DNA from: Myxococcales bacterium
Lineage (GTDB): Bacteria; Myxococcota; Myxococcia; Myxococcales; Myxococcaceae
DNA length: 64,000 nt
Reading direction: 5' to 3'
Assembly (NCBI GenBank): GCA_030681895.1
Contig: JAUXRI010000192.1
Location: 1 to 64,000 of the forward strand
A model generated the notes under the pieces. That model did not search any database and was not told the DNA's origin. It saw only the letters and a list, made by a program, of their open reading frames with translations. Shown piece after piece: positions 33,989 through 42,966 of this stretch. The position numbers and the translations under genes are program-made. Numbering within the stretch: the first letter of the stretch is position 1; every line of letters begins with the position of its first letter.

Positions 33989-36172
33989 GTGAAGCGCGCG
34001 TGGCCCATCGTAGGCGTGCTGCTGCTCACGATCGTCTCGTTCCACTGGCTGCTGCGCGGGCAGGTGCAGGCCGCCAGAGATCTGTACGCGCAGTTCTTCC
34101 CCGAGACGCACGTGCTGGTGGAGCGTTGGCGCGCGCTCGAGGTGCCGCTGTGGCTGCCGCACGAGCGCCTCGGCCAGCCCTTCCTCGCGCTGCTCTACAC
34201 GCAGGTGTTCTACGCGCCGCGGGTGGTGACGGGGCTGCTCTTCGGCCACGTCGTCGGCCCGAACGTGATGCACGTGTTCCACTGCGTGTGGGCGTTCAGT
34301 GGCGCGTTCCTCGCCTTGCGACGCGTGGGACGCTCTCGCGCAGCGGCCTTCATCGGTGGAGCAGGGTGGGCGTTCTCTCCCTTCTTCGTCGAGCTGTCGC
34401 AGAACCTCGCCTTCGCCTCGACCGCAGCATGGGCTGGGTGGACGTTCTGGGCCGTCGATGGCGTCGTTCGGACTCCCTCGCTGCGACGCGTGGCGCTGCT
34501 CGGGCTGGTGCAGGCCGCGACGTTCCACGCGGGCGCTCCCGAGATGTGGCTGTGGCAGGCGATGCTGGTGCTGCTGTGCGCGCTGAGCTCGCGTGCGCCT
34601 CGCAAGTCGCTCGTGTCGGTCGGCGCCGCGGGTGTCTGGGCTGCGCTCGGCTTCGCGGTGGTGGCGCTGCCGGCGGCCGAGCTGGTGCTCGCGTGGACGG
34701 ATCCCACCGCGCGCGCCGGCGGCCTGACGGAGTGGTCGATGTCGTGGCAGCAGCTGGTGTCGATCGGCGTGCCCGACGCCGACTTCCCGCGAGCCGAGCC
34801 GTTCTTCGGGGCCGATCAACGCTTCTTCTTCACGCTGCTCCTCGGGCCGTCGCTGGTGTGGCTCGCCGTGGTGAGCGGCGCTCGTCGGCGCACGCGACCT
34901 CTCGTCTTGCTCGCGCTCGTCTGTGGCGTGCTGGCCCTGGGAGCGCATTTTCTTCCCGCGCAGTGGCTGCTCACGTTGCCTCCGTTTCGCTTCTTCCGGT
35001 TTCCCGTGAAGTACGCGGTCGGGCTGCTGTTCGCGCTCGCCATGCTGGCGGCGTTCGGGGTCGATCGGCTCCGCGCGCTGGCGCGTCGTCGTCCACTCGA
35101 GCTGCGTACCGTGGCGGCAGGTGCGGTGGGTGTGGCGCTGGGCCTCGTGCTCTCGGGCCGGCTCTTCACCGACGTTCGTGCAGGCTTCGTCGACGGAGGC
35201 CGGTGGGTGCTGCTCAGCGTGGTGGTGATGGCGTTGCTCCTTCAACTCCAGGCGCGTCTGGCCGGCCTCGTCATCTGGGTGACGCTCGAGCTGGTGGTGA
35301 TGCCGCGTCGGGTCTGGCCTCCAGCACCAGCGGCGCGCTTTCTCGAGCCGTCAGCGCTGGCGGCGACGATTCGCGCCGAACCCCATGGGCGTGTCTCGAT
35401 TCGCGTCGACAGGGATGATCCGGGCACGCCGTGGTGCACGACACCCGACGCTGACGAGGAAGCCGATCGGGTCGTCCTCGACAGCCGCAAACGCCTCTCG
35501 GTCTTGCGCTTCCTCGAGGAGGATCTGCGCAGCACCAGCGGCTACGGCTTTCGCGACCCGTGGAGGCTGGCGCGTGCGTTTTCGCAGGGGCCGGCCGCGT
35601 TCCAGCTCGCTGGAGTCACGCACTTCGTTCGCAACGCCGGAGAGCCGCTGCGCTTCGACGGCCCCACGCCCTCGCGGACGACCATCGACGATCTCTGGCT
35701 GTGGCGCGCGTCGACGGCGTTTCCTCGGAGCTGGATCGTCCATCGCGCCGCGACGATGACCGACGACGAAGCGTTCACCGAGCTCGGCACGTCGTCCCTC
35801 GCGCCGATGGAGTTCGCTCCAGTCGATCGTCCCGTCACCGTCTCTCCGCCGCCTGATGGATGCGTGTCGACCGTCACGACGCGGGAAGAACGGCCCGAGC
35901 TCATCACGCAACACCTCGTCGCCTGCTCGCCCGGCCTCGTGGTGCTGGCGGACGCGTGGTTTCCTGGCTGGTCGGTCGACGTCGACGGCACCGACGCAGA
36001 GGTCGTCCGCACCTGGGGCTTCCTTCGCGGGGTCGCCGTTCCGAAGGGCGAGCACCGCGTCACCTGGCGCTACCTTCCGTGGACGTTCCGCGTCGGCGCG
36101 TGGCTCTCGTCGGCTGCCTGGCTCGCCTTCGCACTGGCGCTCTGGCGTCGAGAGCTGTCCGTAAGTGCCTGA
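33989..36172 (+). CDS. YfhO-like polytopic membrane protein
   Basis: 727 residues from the GTG at 33989; an earlier in-frame start would overlap the pilin terminator. The sequence has roughly 11-13 hydrophobic helices (IVGVLLLTIVSFHWLL at the start) and a soluble C-terminal domain. The C-terminal block LVVLADAWFPGWSVDVDG, then FLRGVAVPKGEHRVTWRYLP and the final helix, is the YfhO signature. YfhO-type proteins resemble GT-C glycosyltransferases and are linked to glycosylation of cell-surface polymers. No partner gene is adjacent. The specific reaction is unknown. Confidence 0.82.
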   Translation: MKRAWPIVGVLLLTIVSFHWLLRGQVQAARDLYAQFFPETHVLVERWRALEVPLWLPHERLGQPFLALLYTQVFYAPRVVTGLLFGHVVGPNVMHVFHCVWAFSGAFLALRRVGRSRAAAFIGGAGWAFSPFFVELSQNLAFASTAAWAGWTFWAVDGVVRTPSLRRVALLGLVQAATFHAGAPEMWLWQAMLVLLCALSSRAPRKSLVSVGAAGVWAALGFAVVALPAAELVLAWTDPTARAGGLTEWSMSWQQLVSIGVPDADFPRAEPFFGADQRFFFTLLLGPSLVWLAVVSGARRRTRPLVLLALVCGVLALGAHFLPAQWLLTLPPFRFFRFPVKYAVGLLFALAMLAAFGVDRLRALARRRPLELRTVAAGAVGVALGLVLSGRLFTDVRAGFVDGGRWVLLSVVVMALLLQLQARLAGLVIWVTLELVVMPRRVWPPAPAARFLEPSALAATIRAEPHGRVSIRVDRDDPGTPWCTTPDADEEADRVVLDSRKRLSVLRFLEEDLRSTSGYGFRDPWRLARAFSQGPAAFQLAGVTHFVRNAGEPLRFDGPTPSRTTIDDLWLWRASTAFPRSWIVHRAATMTDDEAFTELGTSSLAPMEFAPVDRPVTVSPPPDGCVSTVTTREERPELITQHLVACSPGLVVLADAWFPGWSVDVDGTDAEVVRTWGFLRGVAVPKGEHRVTWRYLPWTFRVGAWLSSAAWLAFALALWRRELSVSA

Positions 36173-36201
36173 AATTCAGGCGCAGTTCGCGGAGGCCATG
36201 C

Positions 36202-36226
36202 AGTTCAAAACGGCTTGAACTATATG
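36202..36226 (+). promoter_or_regulatory. inverted repeat AGTTCAA-N6-TTGAACT overlapping a TATATG -10 box
   Basis: AGTTCAA (36202-36208) and TTGAACT (36215-36221) are perfect 7-nt arms. The repeat runs into TATATG at 36221-36226, 7 nt before the ATG at 36234, with no SD sequence. It is a likely operator, possibly for the GbsR/MarR-like regulator encoded in the same operon. Confidence 0.5.
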
Positions 36227-36233
36227 AACGGGC

Positions 36234-37211
36234 ATGGATCCCTCGGTCGTCTTCCACGACTTCCTCAAGCAGGTGGACCAGTCGCTGGTGTCTCAGCTCG
36301 GCGGTGAAGCCCCGCCGCCCGAAGACACGCTGGTGGTCGCTGGTCGGCACCTCGTGCTGGGCGGAGGCAAACGCGCACGGCCGATGCTGGTGAAGATCTT
36401 CGCCGACTCCCTGGCCTTCCACGATCCGCGCCTCGTCACCGTCGGCATGGCGGCCGAGCTCATTCACGCCGCGTCGCTTCTCCATGATGACGTCGTCGAC
36501 GCGGGCATGTTCCGTCGCGGCAAACCGACGGTGAACGCACGTTGGGGCAACACGGTGTCGGTGTTGTCGGGCGATCTGCTGCTCTCGGGAGGCCTGCTCG
36601 AGCTCGCGAAGGCCGACCCCCGGCTCGGCGAGATGGCGCTGTCGACGGTGCAGGAGATGACGCGCGCCGCGGTCGCCGAGGTGCAGGCACGCGGCAACCT
36701 CGATCTCTCCCTGGAGGCCCATCGCGCCATCGGTGAAGGCAAGACGGGCTCGCTGTTCGGGTTCTGTGGCCGGGCCGCGGCGACGCTCGCAGGCAACGAC
36801 GAAGCAGGCCGGCAGTTCGACAGCTTCGGGCGGCGCATCGGCGTGGCCTTCCAGATGGCTGACGACGTGCGCGACGTCACCGGTACGGACGAAGGCAAGC
36901 CGCAGTACGCCGATCTCTCGTCGCGAACGCCGAACCTTCCTGTTCTCCTGGCGTGCGCCAAGGACGCGAAGCTCAAGCGCCGCATCGGTGAGGCGTGGTC
37001 GTTCGGCTCGCTCGGTCTCGACAAGGTGCGCGAGCTGGGCACCGCGGTGCTCGTCTCTGGTGCGCTCGACGACGCCATCGTGATGATGAACCTCGAGCTC
37101 GACGCAGCGGTGGAGAGTCTGGGGGAGTATGGCCGCACCGAGCTGGGTCAGAACCTGGTGCACTGGGCGCGAACCCTGGCCCGGGGAATGACCCTCAAAG
37201 GAGCTGCATGA
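36234..37211 (+). CDS. trans-isoprenyl (polyprenyl) diphosphate synthase
   Basis: 325 residues. Both aspartate-rich motifs are present: DDVVD at 85-89 and DDVRD at 210-214, with GGGKRARP at 43-50 for diphosphate binding. These enzymes condense isopentenyl diphosphate onto allylic diphosphates using Mg2+. The residues 4 and 5 before the first motif are Ser81 and Ala80. Small side chains there usually allow long products, so a quinone side-chain precursor is more likely than farnesyl diphosphate (inference). It overlaps the regulator gene downstream (ATGA) and has a strong inverted repeat in its promoter. Confidence 0.9.
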   Translation: MDPSVVFHDFLKQVDQSLVSQLGGEAPPPEDTLVVAGRHLVLGGGKRARPMLVKIFADSLAFHDPRLVTVGMAAELIHAASLLHDDVVDAGMFRRGKPTVNARWGNTVSVLSGDLLLSGGLLELAKADPRLGEMALSTVQEMTRAAVAEVQARGNLDLSLEAHRAIGEGKTGSLFGFCGRAAATLAGNDEAGRQFDSFGRRIGVAFQMADDVRDVTGTDEGKPQYADLSSRTPNLPVLLACAKDAKLKRRIGEAWSFGSLGLDKVRELGTAVLVSGALDDAIVMMNLELDAAVESLGEYGRTELGQNLVHWARTLARGMTLKGAA

Positions 37212-37753
37212 AGGGCTACCTCTGGGCGCCGATCGCCACCACGCAGGTGAAAGATCCGGGCAACTGGGAGTCGATGGCCGTCGACGCCGTCGGCAACGTC
37301 ATCGAGTTCTGGGGCTTCAAGCGCAACCAGGGCCGGGTGTGGGCGTTCCTGTACCTGCGAGACGAGGCGCTCAGCGCCGCCGAGATCGAGAAGGAGCTCG
37401 ACCTGTCGAAGGGCGGCGTCTCGATGCTCATTCGGGATCTCGAGCGCTGGGGCGTCGTGCTGCGCGTGCGCATTCAAGGCGACTCGTCATGGCGCTACCG
37501 GGCCGAGACCGATCTCCTGCAGATGGCCCGCCGGGTGATCGAAGAGCGTGAGTTCGCCTTCATCTCCCGCATTCGCACCGACCTCGTCGAGGCCCGCAAA
37601 CTGGCCGAGCAGGACCCGGCGGCTTCGAAGGCGAAGATCGATCGCATTCGCCGCATGGAGCTGCTCGCCGAGGCCACGGAGAAGGCCTTGTCGGTCTTCC
37701 TGAAGACGTCGCGCTTCGACGTCGGCGCGATGTTCGATCTGTTCCGTACCTGA
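37208..37753 (+). CDS. GbsR/MarR-type winged-helix regulator
   Basis: 181 residues. The ATG overlaps the stop of the prenyl synthase gene by 4 nt. The central winged helix is evident: GRVWAFLYLRDEALSAAEIEKELDLSKGGVSMLIRDLERWGVVLRV at about residues 42-88. The C-terminal half is an amphipathic helix region typical of GbsR-like dimerisation. It may regulate its own operon through the inverted repeat at 36202-36221 (inference from location). The family includes regulators of osmoprotectant and membrane-stress genes; the ligand is unknown. Confidence 0.82.
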   Translation: MKGYLWAPIATTQVKDPGNWESMAVDAVGNVIEFWGFKRNQGRVWAFLYLRDEALSAAEIEKELDLSKGGVSMLIRDLERWGVVLRVRIQGDSSWRYRAETDLLQMARRVIEEREFAFISRIRTDLVEARKLAEQDPAASKAKIDRIRRMELLAEATEKALSVFLKTSRFDVGAMFDLFRT

Positions 37754-37795
37754 CAGCCCTTGCGTCGCGACGCCAACGTCGGCATCAAGCGACGC

Positions 37796-38308
37796 ATGGA
37801 CGCGCACTACGATCAGGTGATGAAGGCCCGCGACGGTGCGGGGCAGGGCATGAAGAAGTACTTCGCGTACTCGACGATCCTCGATCGCGAAGCCTTCCTG
37901 GAGTGGCGTGATCAGCACAGCTACGGCTTCTTCGATCTGCCGAAGGGCGAGCTCGCCGAGGCTGCCGATCTGACCCTCGTGTACGACTTTCCGTCGCGGT
38001 GGTGGGGCGGCCGGGTGGCTGGGCTGCAGGATGCTCCGGGTCACCGCGTGTGCGGCGTCGTCTTCGAGATCTCGGAGAAGGACTGGCCGATCATCTCGCA
38101 CAAAGAAGGCGGCGTGACGGGCATGTGCATCGAGCGGCCCGTGCGCGTGAAGCTCACGTCGGGTCAGCTTGTCGATGCCATCGCGTTCACCACGAACCCT
38201 GCGCGGGCGAGCCTCGACGGTCCGGTGAGCACCAGGTTCCTCGAGGCGCTTTCGCGTGGCGCACGCTCGGCCGGCCTCTCGGAGGCCTGGGTCGACTCGC
38301 TCAAGTAG
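37796..38308 (+). CDS. gamma-glutamylcyclotransferase-like (AIG2-like) protein
   Basis: About 170 residues from the ATG at 37796. The start is uncertain: TTG at 37760 and ATG at 37850 are in frame. The core KKYFAYSTILDREAF, GRVAGLQDAPGHRVCGVVFEI and EGGVTGMCIERPVRV matches the fold of gamma-glutamylcyclotransferase/AIG2-like proteins. In that fold the N-terminal strand normally reads YFAYGSN; here it reads YFAYSTI, so the conserved glycine is not obvious. The catalytic Glu may be in KEGGV. Function uncertain. It follows the regulator gene closely and abuts the convergent DUF1571 gene. Confidence 0.65.
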   Translation: MDAHYDQVMKARDGAGQGMKKYFAYSTILDREAFLEWRDQHSYGFFDLPKGELAEAADLTLVYDFPSRWWGGRVAGLQDAPGHRVCGVVFEISEKDWPIISHKEGGVTGMCIERPVRVKLTSGQLVDAIAFTTNPARASLDGPVSTRFLEALSRGARSAGLSEAWVDSLK

Positions 38309-38311
38309 CGT

Positions 38312-39112
38312 TTAGAAACGCGCCTTCTCGGGGTCGAAGAACTCCGCGGGAAACGCGTCGGGCTTGAAGTCAGAGAAGTGCCACTTCTCGAGCAGCTCGC
38401 CTTTGAGGCCGTAGCCTTCGACCTTCATCGGCACGCCGGAGACGAGATCGGTGCAGATGCGCGTCTTGGCGTAGTCGAACGGCGGGCTCGCCGGTGGAGA
38501 CGCGTACGAGCCGCAGTGCTCGCCCTTCTCATTCCATCCTTCGGGCACCAGCGGAAAGCCGCCCAGGGGCTTCGCGCGTTCGGTGTCACGCATGAGGCGA
38601 GCGAGGAGCGTGCCGATACCGGCCTCGCGAATCGTGTGGTTGCTGTCGGACTTGGCGAACGAGCTGTCGACGTTGAGCCAGATCGAGCCGGCGATCGAGA
38701 GCAGGCCGGCCTCGCGCACCCGAAACTCGTTCGCGCGCACGCTCGGGTTGTAGACGAGCTTCCGGCCCGTGCCCGGCCCCTTGACGAAGTGCAGCCGCAC
38801 CGAGAACGGCACCTCGCGGATGTACACGTCGATGGTCTGCTCAGGGAGTAGCTCGCCCTTCACGCGCTCCTGCTTCAGCATGCGGTACGAGTAGGTGTTC
38901 AGGCCGACGACGATGCGCTGGCCCATCGCGAGGAGCTTCGCCTGCGGCGTGTCCTTCATGATGCGCGCGAGCTCTTCGCGTGGCGTCGACTTCACCAGCT
39001 CACGGCGCGCGGCTTCGCCCAGGGTCGTGAAATCGAGCAGCTCGTCGGCGCGCGAGGTCGCGCCCAGGCCCAACACCAACAACGTCACCCATCGGTACAT
39101 GCACCGCATCAT
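38312..39112 (-). CDS. DUF1571-type secreted protein
   Basis: 266 residues. The N-terminus MYRWVTLLVLGLGATSRA is a signal peptide; several Met codons lie within 12 nt, so the exact start is uncertain. The core matches the DUF1571 pattern: NTYSYRMLKQERVKGELLPEQTIDVYIREVPFSVRLHF, then GTGRKLVYNPSV. The family is found in Myxococcota and Planctomycetes and is of unknown function. Domain relatives resemble outer-membrane lipoprotein carriers (inference). It is convergent with the upstream-listed gene, and the stops are 3 nt apart. Confidence 0.72.
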   Translation of the reverse strand: MMRCMYRWVTLLVLGLGATSRADELLDFTTLGEAARRELVKSTPREELARIMKDTPQAKLLAMGQRIVVGLNTYSYRMLKQERVKGELLPEQTIDVYIREVPFSVRLHFVKGPGTGRKLVYNPSVRANEFRVREAGLLSIAGSIWLNVDSSFAKSDSNHTIREAGIGTLLARLMRDTERAKPLGGFPLVPEGWNEKGEHCGSYASPPASPPFDYAKTRICTDLVSGVPMKVEGYGLKGELLEKWHFSDFKPDAFPAEFFDPEKARF

Positions 39113-39193
39113 GCCTCATCGCGCGCTGGGACACCGTCGACGCGTGTCTGGACTCACTGCCGGCCCGGCAACGTCACGGAGTCAGGTCCGAGG

Positions 39194-39715
39194 TTACAGC
39201 GAAGCAGGGCAGGGCTGTCGCACTTCACGCTCCAACGCGGCGGTCTCGACCGCTTCGTGCAGCGCGCTCCCCACCGCTTCGGTCAGGGCGTCGGAGACGT
39301 CGGAGTCGGGATCTCGCGGCACGATTCGCCACCGCGAGCGACCCAGCCAGCGGCCTTCGACGCACGTCGAGACGTCCACCGTCGTCCAGCGCACCTCGAT
39401 CTGCAGCTCGAGCTCGGTCGTCTGCATCATCAGCACCGAGGGCCGGTTGGCGCCGACGATGACCGGCCGTGAGTCGAGGATCACCGTGCGGCAGACGAGC
39501 TCGGCGCCATCGAGCCTGGTCGTGGTGGTGGGCCGGCTGGCGACGAACTCGGCCTCGACCCGCGCGCGCCACCCGGTCAACTCGATCACGCCATCGCCGG
39601 TGTCGCAGCGCACGCTGGGCCGAACACGAATCGATCGGTCGGTCGAGGCGGCGGGGCCCAACGACACCTGATGCGCGCAGCCGCTGAGCACGACGACGGC
39701 GAGCAGCGCTCTCAA
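39194..39715 (-). CDS. small lipoprotein of unknown function
   Basis: 173 residues from a TTG at 39715, which overlaps the stop of the upstream transporter gene by 4 nt (TTGA). The N-terminus MRALLAVVVLSGC is a lipoprotein signal. The mature part is a compact beta-type domain (RVEAEFVASRPTTTTRLDGAELVC, LELQIEVRWTTVDVSTC) with paired cysteines, ending in helix (LTEAVGSALHEAVETAALEREV). No family is recognised. TTG is a rare start, but the overlap and the lipobox make it convincing. Confidence 0.65.
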   Translation of the reverse strand: MRALLAVVVLSGCAHQVSLGPAASTDRSIRVRPSVRCDTGDGVIELTGWRARVEAEFVASRPTTTTRLDGAELVCRTVILDSRPVIVGANRPSVLMMQTTELELQIEVRWTTVDVSTCVEGRWLGRSRWRIVPRDPDSDVSDALTEAVGSALHEAVETAALEREVRQPCPASL

Positions 39716-41115
39716 TGCGCGGGCGCGGCGGCGCTCTTCGGCTTCGCGTTCCACACGCGCGTGCAGAGCAGCAGCCCGATGATCGCCACGGGGATCATCG
39801 CGGCCGGCCAGTTGATCCAGTTCGAGGCCACCTTCGCGGCGTCGCCTTGCGGCAGCAGGAAGCCCACCAGCAGCGATTGCAGCCCGGTGCCCAGGTAGAC
39901 GAAGCCGTCGATGATGCCGACCGCGACGCCGGTGTTCTTCCGGCCTCCGAAGTCGGCGCTCGCCGTTCCCGAGAGCATGCCGTGCACTCCGACGTAGTTG
40001 AGCGCCATGAAGACGAGCACCCAGCCGACCATCGGCGTGGCGAGCGTCGCGTACATCGCGAACGCGCCGATGGTGATGCCGCCGTAGAGCACCGAGGCGA
40101 CCGGCCCACGACGCGAGTGGAAGACCTTGTCCGAGATGACGCCCGCCATCATGCCGCCGACGATGCCGAAGCAGCACAGCAGCAGGCCCCAGTTATTCGA
40201 TACGAAGTCGTCGGACATCGACACCGACTCGGCGAACTTCGGGTACCACGACATCACGCCGTTGCGCAGGAAGCCGGTGCAGAACTCGATCGCGACGATG
40301 ATCAGGATCACCGGGTTCGTCAGCATGCGAACGAAGACCTGCACCACGCTGGGCTTCGAGTCGTCGCCGGTCGAGGCGTCGCCCACGTCGAAGTCGGGGT
40401 GGCCGGTGTCACCCGGCGTGTTCTGCACGAAGAAGTACGAGAGCACCGTCGCGCCGACCAGCACCAGACCGGGAATGAGCGCCACCATCCACGGCTCGCC
40501 GGGCATGCCCTTGGCGATGGCGCGGCTCCAGTCGTAGCCGAAGTAGATGCCCAGCGAGATCAAGATGCCGAACACGCCGCCCTGCACGCCGCGCTCTCGA
40601 ACGTGGAACCACGCCGCGTTGACCTTGACGATCGAGACCGCGCCGAAGCTCTGAAAGTACATGTCGACGCCGTAGAGAATCGCCAGCCACAGCACGAGGC
40701 CGCCAGGCGGCACGAAGCCGTTCGCGACGTTCAGGTAGACGAGGCCCGCCATGAGCAGGTTGGCGAACGCCGCGCCGCCCGCCGCCAGCAGCGTGGTGAT
40801 GCGCCCGCCGAGCTTGTCGGTGAGCGGGCCATTGATGACGAACGAGACGCCGTACACGAGCGTGCCGGCCGCGAAGATGATGCCGAAGGCCTTGTTGTCC
40901 GTCTTCGAGCCGAGCGCCGAGGTGAGCGCGTTGACGTTGTAGCGGCCGAAGTAGAGGAACGCGTACGTCAGGCCGAGGGGAAACCAGTTCCAGAAGCGGC
41001 GGGTCTTGAAGGCCGCCGAGTGCCCGAGATCGACCTTCGGCAGCCGCCACAACACGAGCGCGATCACCCCGAGGAGCAGGAAGATCGGCACCAGGTTCGA
41101 GATCCACGCAGGCAT
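39712..41115 (-). CDS. OPA-family MFS transporter (GlpT/UhpT-like)
   Basis: 467 residues from the ATG at 41115 (GAGGGG 8 nt upstream). About 12 hydrophobic helices. The sequence LTYAFLYFGRYNVNALTSAL, then GVSFVINGPLTDKLGGR, is typical of organophosphate:phosphate antiporters, and VGIIDGFVYLGTGLQSLLVGFLLP occurs late. These transporters exchange glycerol-3-phosphate or hexose-phosphate for phosphate at the inner membrane. The substrate cannot be fixed from sequence. It is translationally coupled to the small lipoprotein gene. The region upstream is shared with the divergent gene at 41256. Confidence 0.85.
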   Translation of the reverse strand: MPAWISNLVPIFLLLGVIALVLWRLPKVDLGHSAAFKTRRFWNWFPLGLTYAFLYFGRYNVNALTSALGSKTDNKAFGIIFAAGTLVYGVSFVINGPLTDKLGGRITTLLAAGGAAFANLLMAGLVYLNVANGFVPPGGLVLWLAILYGVDMYFQSFGAVSIVKVNAAWFHVRERGVQGGVFGILISLGIYFGYDWSRAIAKGMPGEPWMVALIPGLVLVGATVLSYFFVQNTPGDTGHPDFDVGDASTGDDSKPSVVQVFVRMLTNPVILIIVAIEFCTGFLRNGVMSWYPKFAESVSMSDDFVSNNWGLLLCCFGIVGGMMAGVISDKVFHSRRGPVASVLYGGITIGAFAMYATLATPMVGWVLVFMALNYVGVHGMLSGTASADFGGRKNTGVAVGIIDGFVYLGTGLQSLLVGFLLPQGDAAKVASNWINWPAAMIPVAIIGLLLCTRVWNAKPKSAAAPAH

Positions 41116-41242
41116 CGACACGTCCCCTCGGTCAGGCGGCGCGCTCGTCTCACATGGCTTTGGGACGGTCAATGAACGGAATGTGACGTCCAAAATCCTT
41201 GAAATCGCAGGGCTGGGACTTCCCTGTCACCTCGTTGTCACG

Positions 41243-41248
41243 TAGAGT
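41243..41248 (+). promoter_or_regulatory. TAGAGT -10-like element, possible leaderless start
   Basis: TAGAGT ends 7 nt before the GTG at 41256 and no SD sequence is present. It is identical to the hexamer at 2315-2320, which is placed the same way. Confidence 0.42.
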
Positions 41249-41255
41249 TCACCTC

Positions 41256-42887
41256 GTGGCAGACGACAGCAGTCGCGGGCTCTTCGAGACGAAGCTCGAC
41301 ATTCACGATCGCAAGCAGTTCGAGCTGAAGCTCGAGTACCAGCCGAGCGGCACCGACACCGAGTCCGAGTACTTCGTCGAGGCGACCTTCTTCATCCCTC
41401 GCGCGCTCAACATCTCTCCAGACACGTACCCGCGCGAAGACTTCTACGCCGACCTGCACAACTACGTGCGCTTCAAGACGCCGGTGCTCTCGTTCGAGGA
41501 GCTGCTGACGGGCGATCACTCTCCGCTGGTGCAGCTCGAGCAGCGCATGACCTTCGGCGTGCTCGGGCCCGAGACCGAGGTGATCTACGACGCGAAGATG
41601 CTGGGGTGCGTGCTGCGTGGCACGCTCCGGCGGTTCTCGCGCGGCATGAAGGAGCAGTGCGGCAGGCTCACCGTGGGGCTCGATGGTGGCACGCAGCCGA
41701 TGCCGTCACCCGAGCTGCAGAAGCTGGCGCGACGCTCGATTGATTCGACGCAGCGGGTCCTGCAGCGCTTCCGCAGCACGGTCGCGCTCCTCGCGGACAA
41801 GTACGGCCTGGGCGAGAAGACGCGCGCCTCGTTGCGGCTGGTCGACGAGTACCTCTCGTTGCTGGTCGAGCAGTCGTTCCGGAAGATCGTCGTCCAGATG
41901 GACTCGATGCCCCGCGGTGGCGGCTACTCGGAGCTGCGCCGCGAGCTGATGGACGTCGTCATCGCGGACGAGAGCTATCGAAAGCTGCACGGGCTGGCGT
42001 CGGTGATCGCGCCCGACTCCGACAACGAGGAGTACACGCACCGCATCGGCTTCTTGAAGAAGTTCTGCATGAACATCCTCTTCCTCGACGTGCAGCGCTC
42101 GAGCCCGCGCAAGGCGTGGGAAGAGGTGTTGTTCGCGCTCGCAGCCGGCCTCGCCATGGCGTTCGCGCTCGGCGTCGGTCTCTTCGCGCAGACCCGCTAC
42201 CCGCAGGTGTCCTTCAACTTCTTCGTCATCGCCGTCATCGGCTACATGATGAAGGACCGCATCAAAGAAGGCCTGCGCCGCCTCGCGGCTGCCTTCGCCG
42301 GGAAGTTCCTGTTCGAGCGCACCACCCGCATTCTCGACCCCGTCACCCACGAGGACGTCGGCGTCTGCAAAGAGAAGATCGACTTCGGGTCTGCCGTCGA
42401 CGTGGCCGAGTCGATCACGAAGCTCCGCGAGCAGGACGACCTCATCATCGCGGCGAAGGGCGAGCTGCCCGAGAGCGTGATCCGCTACCGGAAGAAGATC
42501 GTGCTCGAGTCAGACATGCTCCCGCGCATCGCCGACGGCATCGTCTCGGGCGTCACCGACATCATTCGCGTCAACGTCGAGCGCATGCTCCACGACATGG
42601 ACGACCCCGACTACACGATCGACTACGTCGACCTCGAGGACTTCTCGGTCGAGAAGCTGCGGGCGTCGAAGGCGTACCGGGTCGACGTCGCGTTCCGCTT
42701 CTCGGTCGACGACGGCAAACACCAGGAGACGACGGTGAAGCTCGTTCGCCTGGTGCTCGACCGAAACGGCATCAAGCGCATGAGCGAGATCACCTCGTCG
42801 CCCAGCGGCGTTCGTTCGAGGGTCACCATGCCCTCGACCCCGCCCGAGCCCGGCCGGTTGCCGAAGCCGACGTCCGTCGCGGTCTGA
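41256..42887 (+). CDS. conserved-looking membrane protein of unknown function
   Basis: 543 residues from the GTG at 41256; an earlier start would lie in the shared intergenic region. The protein is mostly soluble, with two adjacent hydrophobic helices at ~290-335 (VLFALAAGLAMAFALGVGLFA and VSFNFFVIAVIGYMM). The N-terminal half is rich in acidic and aromatic residues (FVEATFFIPRALNISPDTYP). The C-terminal part is beta-rich with several Asp-Glu clusters (DDPDYTIDYVDLEDFSVEK). No enzymatic motif or known domain is visible. It is divergent from the MFS transporter and upstream of a HAD hydrolase gene. Function unknown. Confidence 0.75.
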   Translation: MADDSSRGLFETKLDIHDRKQFELKLEYQPSGTDTESEYFVEATFFIPRALNISPDTYPREDFYADLHNYVRFKTPVLSFEELLTGDHSPLVQLEQRMTFGVLGPETEVIYDAKMLGCVLRGTLRRFSRGMKEQCGRLTVGLDGGTQPMPSPELQKLARRSIDSTQRVLQRFRSTVALLADKYGLGEKTRASLRLVDEYLSLLVEQSFRKIVVQMDSMPRGGGYSELRRELMDVVIADESYRKLHGLASVIAPDSDNEEYTHRIGFLKKFCMNILFLDVQRSSPRKAWEEVLFALAAGLAMAFALGVGLFAQTRYPQVSFNFFVIAVIGYMMKDRIKEGLRRLAAAFAGKFLFERTTRILDPVTHEDVGVCKEKIDFGSAVDVAESITKLREQDDLIIAAKGELPESVIRYRKKIVLESDMLPRIADGIVSGVTDIIRVNVERMLHDMDDPDYTIDYVDLEDFSVEKLRASKAYRVDVAFRFSVDDGKHQETTVKLVRLVLDRNGIKRMSEITSSPSGVRSRVTMPSTPPEPGRLPKPTSVAV

Positions 42888-42966
42888 GCCCTTTTGACGA
42901 GCCACGTCGAGACTGCTCGCCAGCCCATGGCGCGAGAGAAACGACTGCGCTAAGCGCCGCGCCCCC

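Noticed and set aside
38308..38321. GCGTTTAGAAACGC palindrome between convergent genes
   Set aside because: Only 4 bp remain once a usable loop is allowed; too weak for a terminator.
42888..42966. Possible small gene between the membrane protein and the HAD hydrolase
   Set aside because: 79 nt with no start plus SD and no codon bias.
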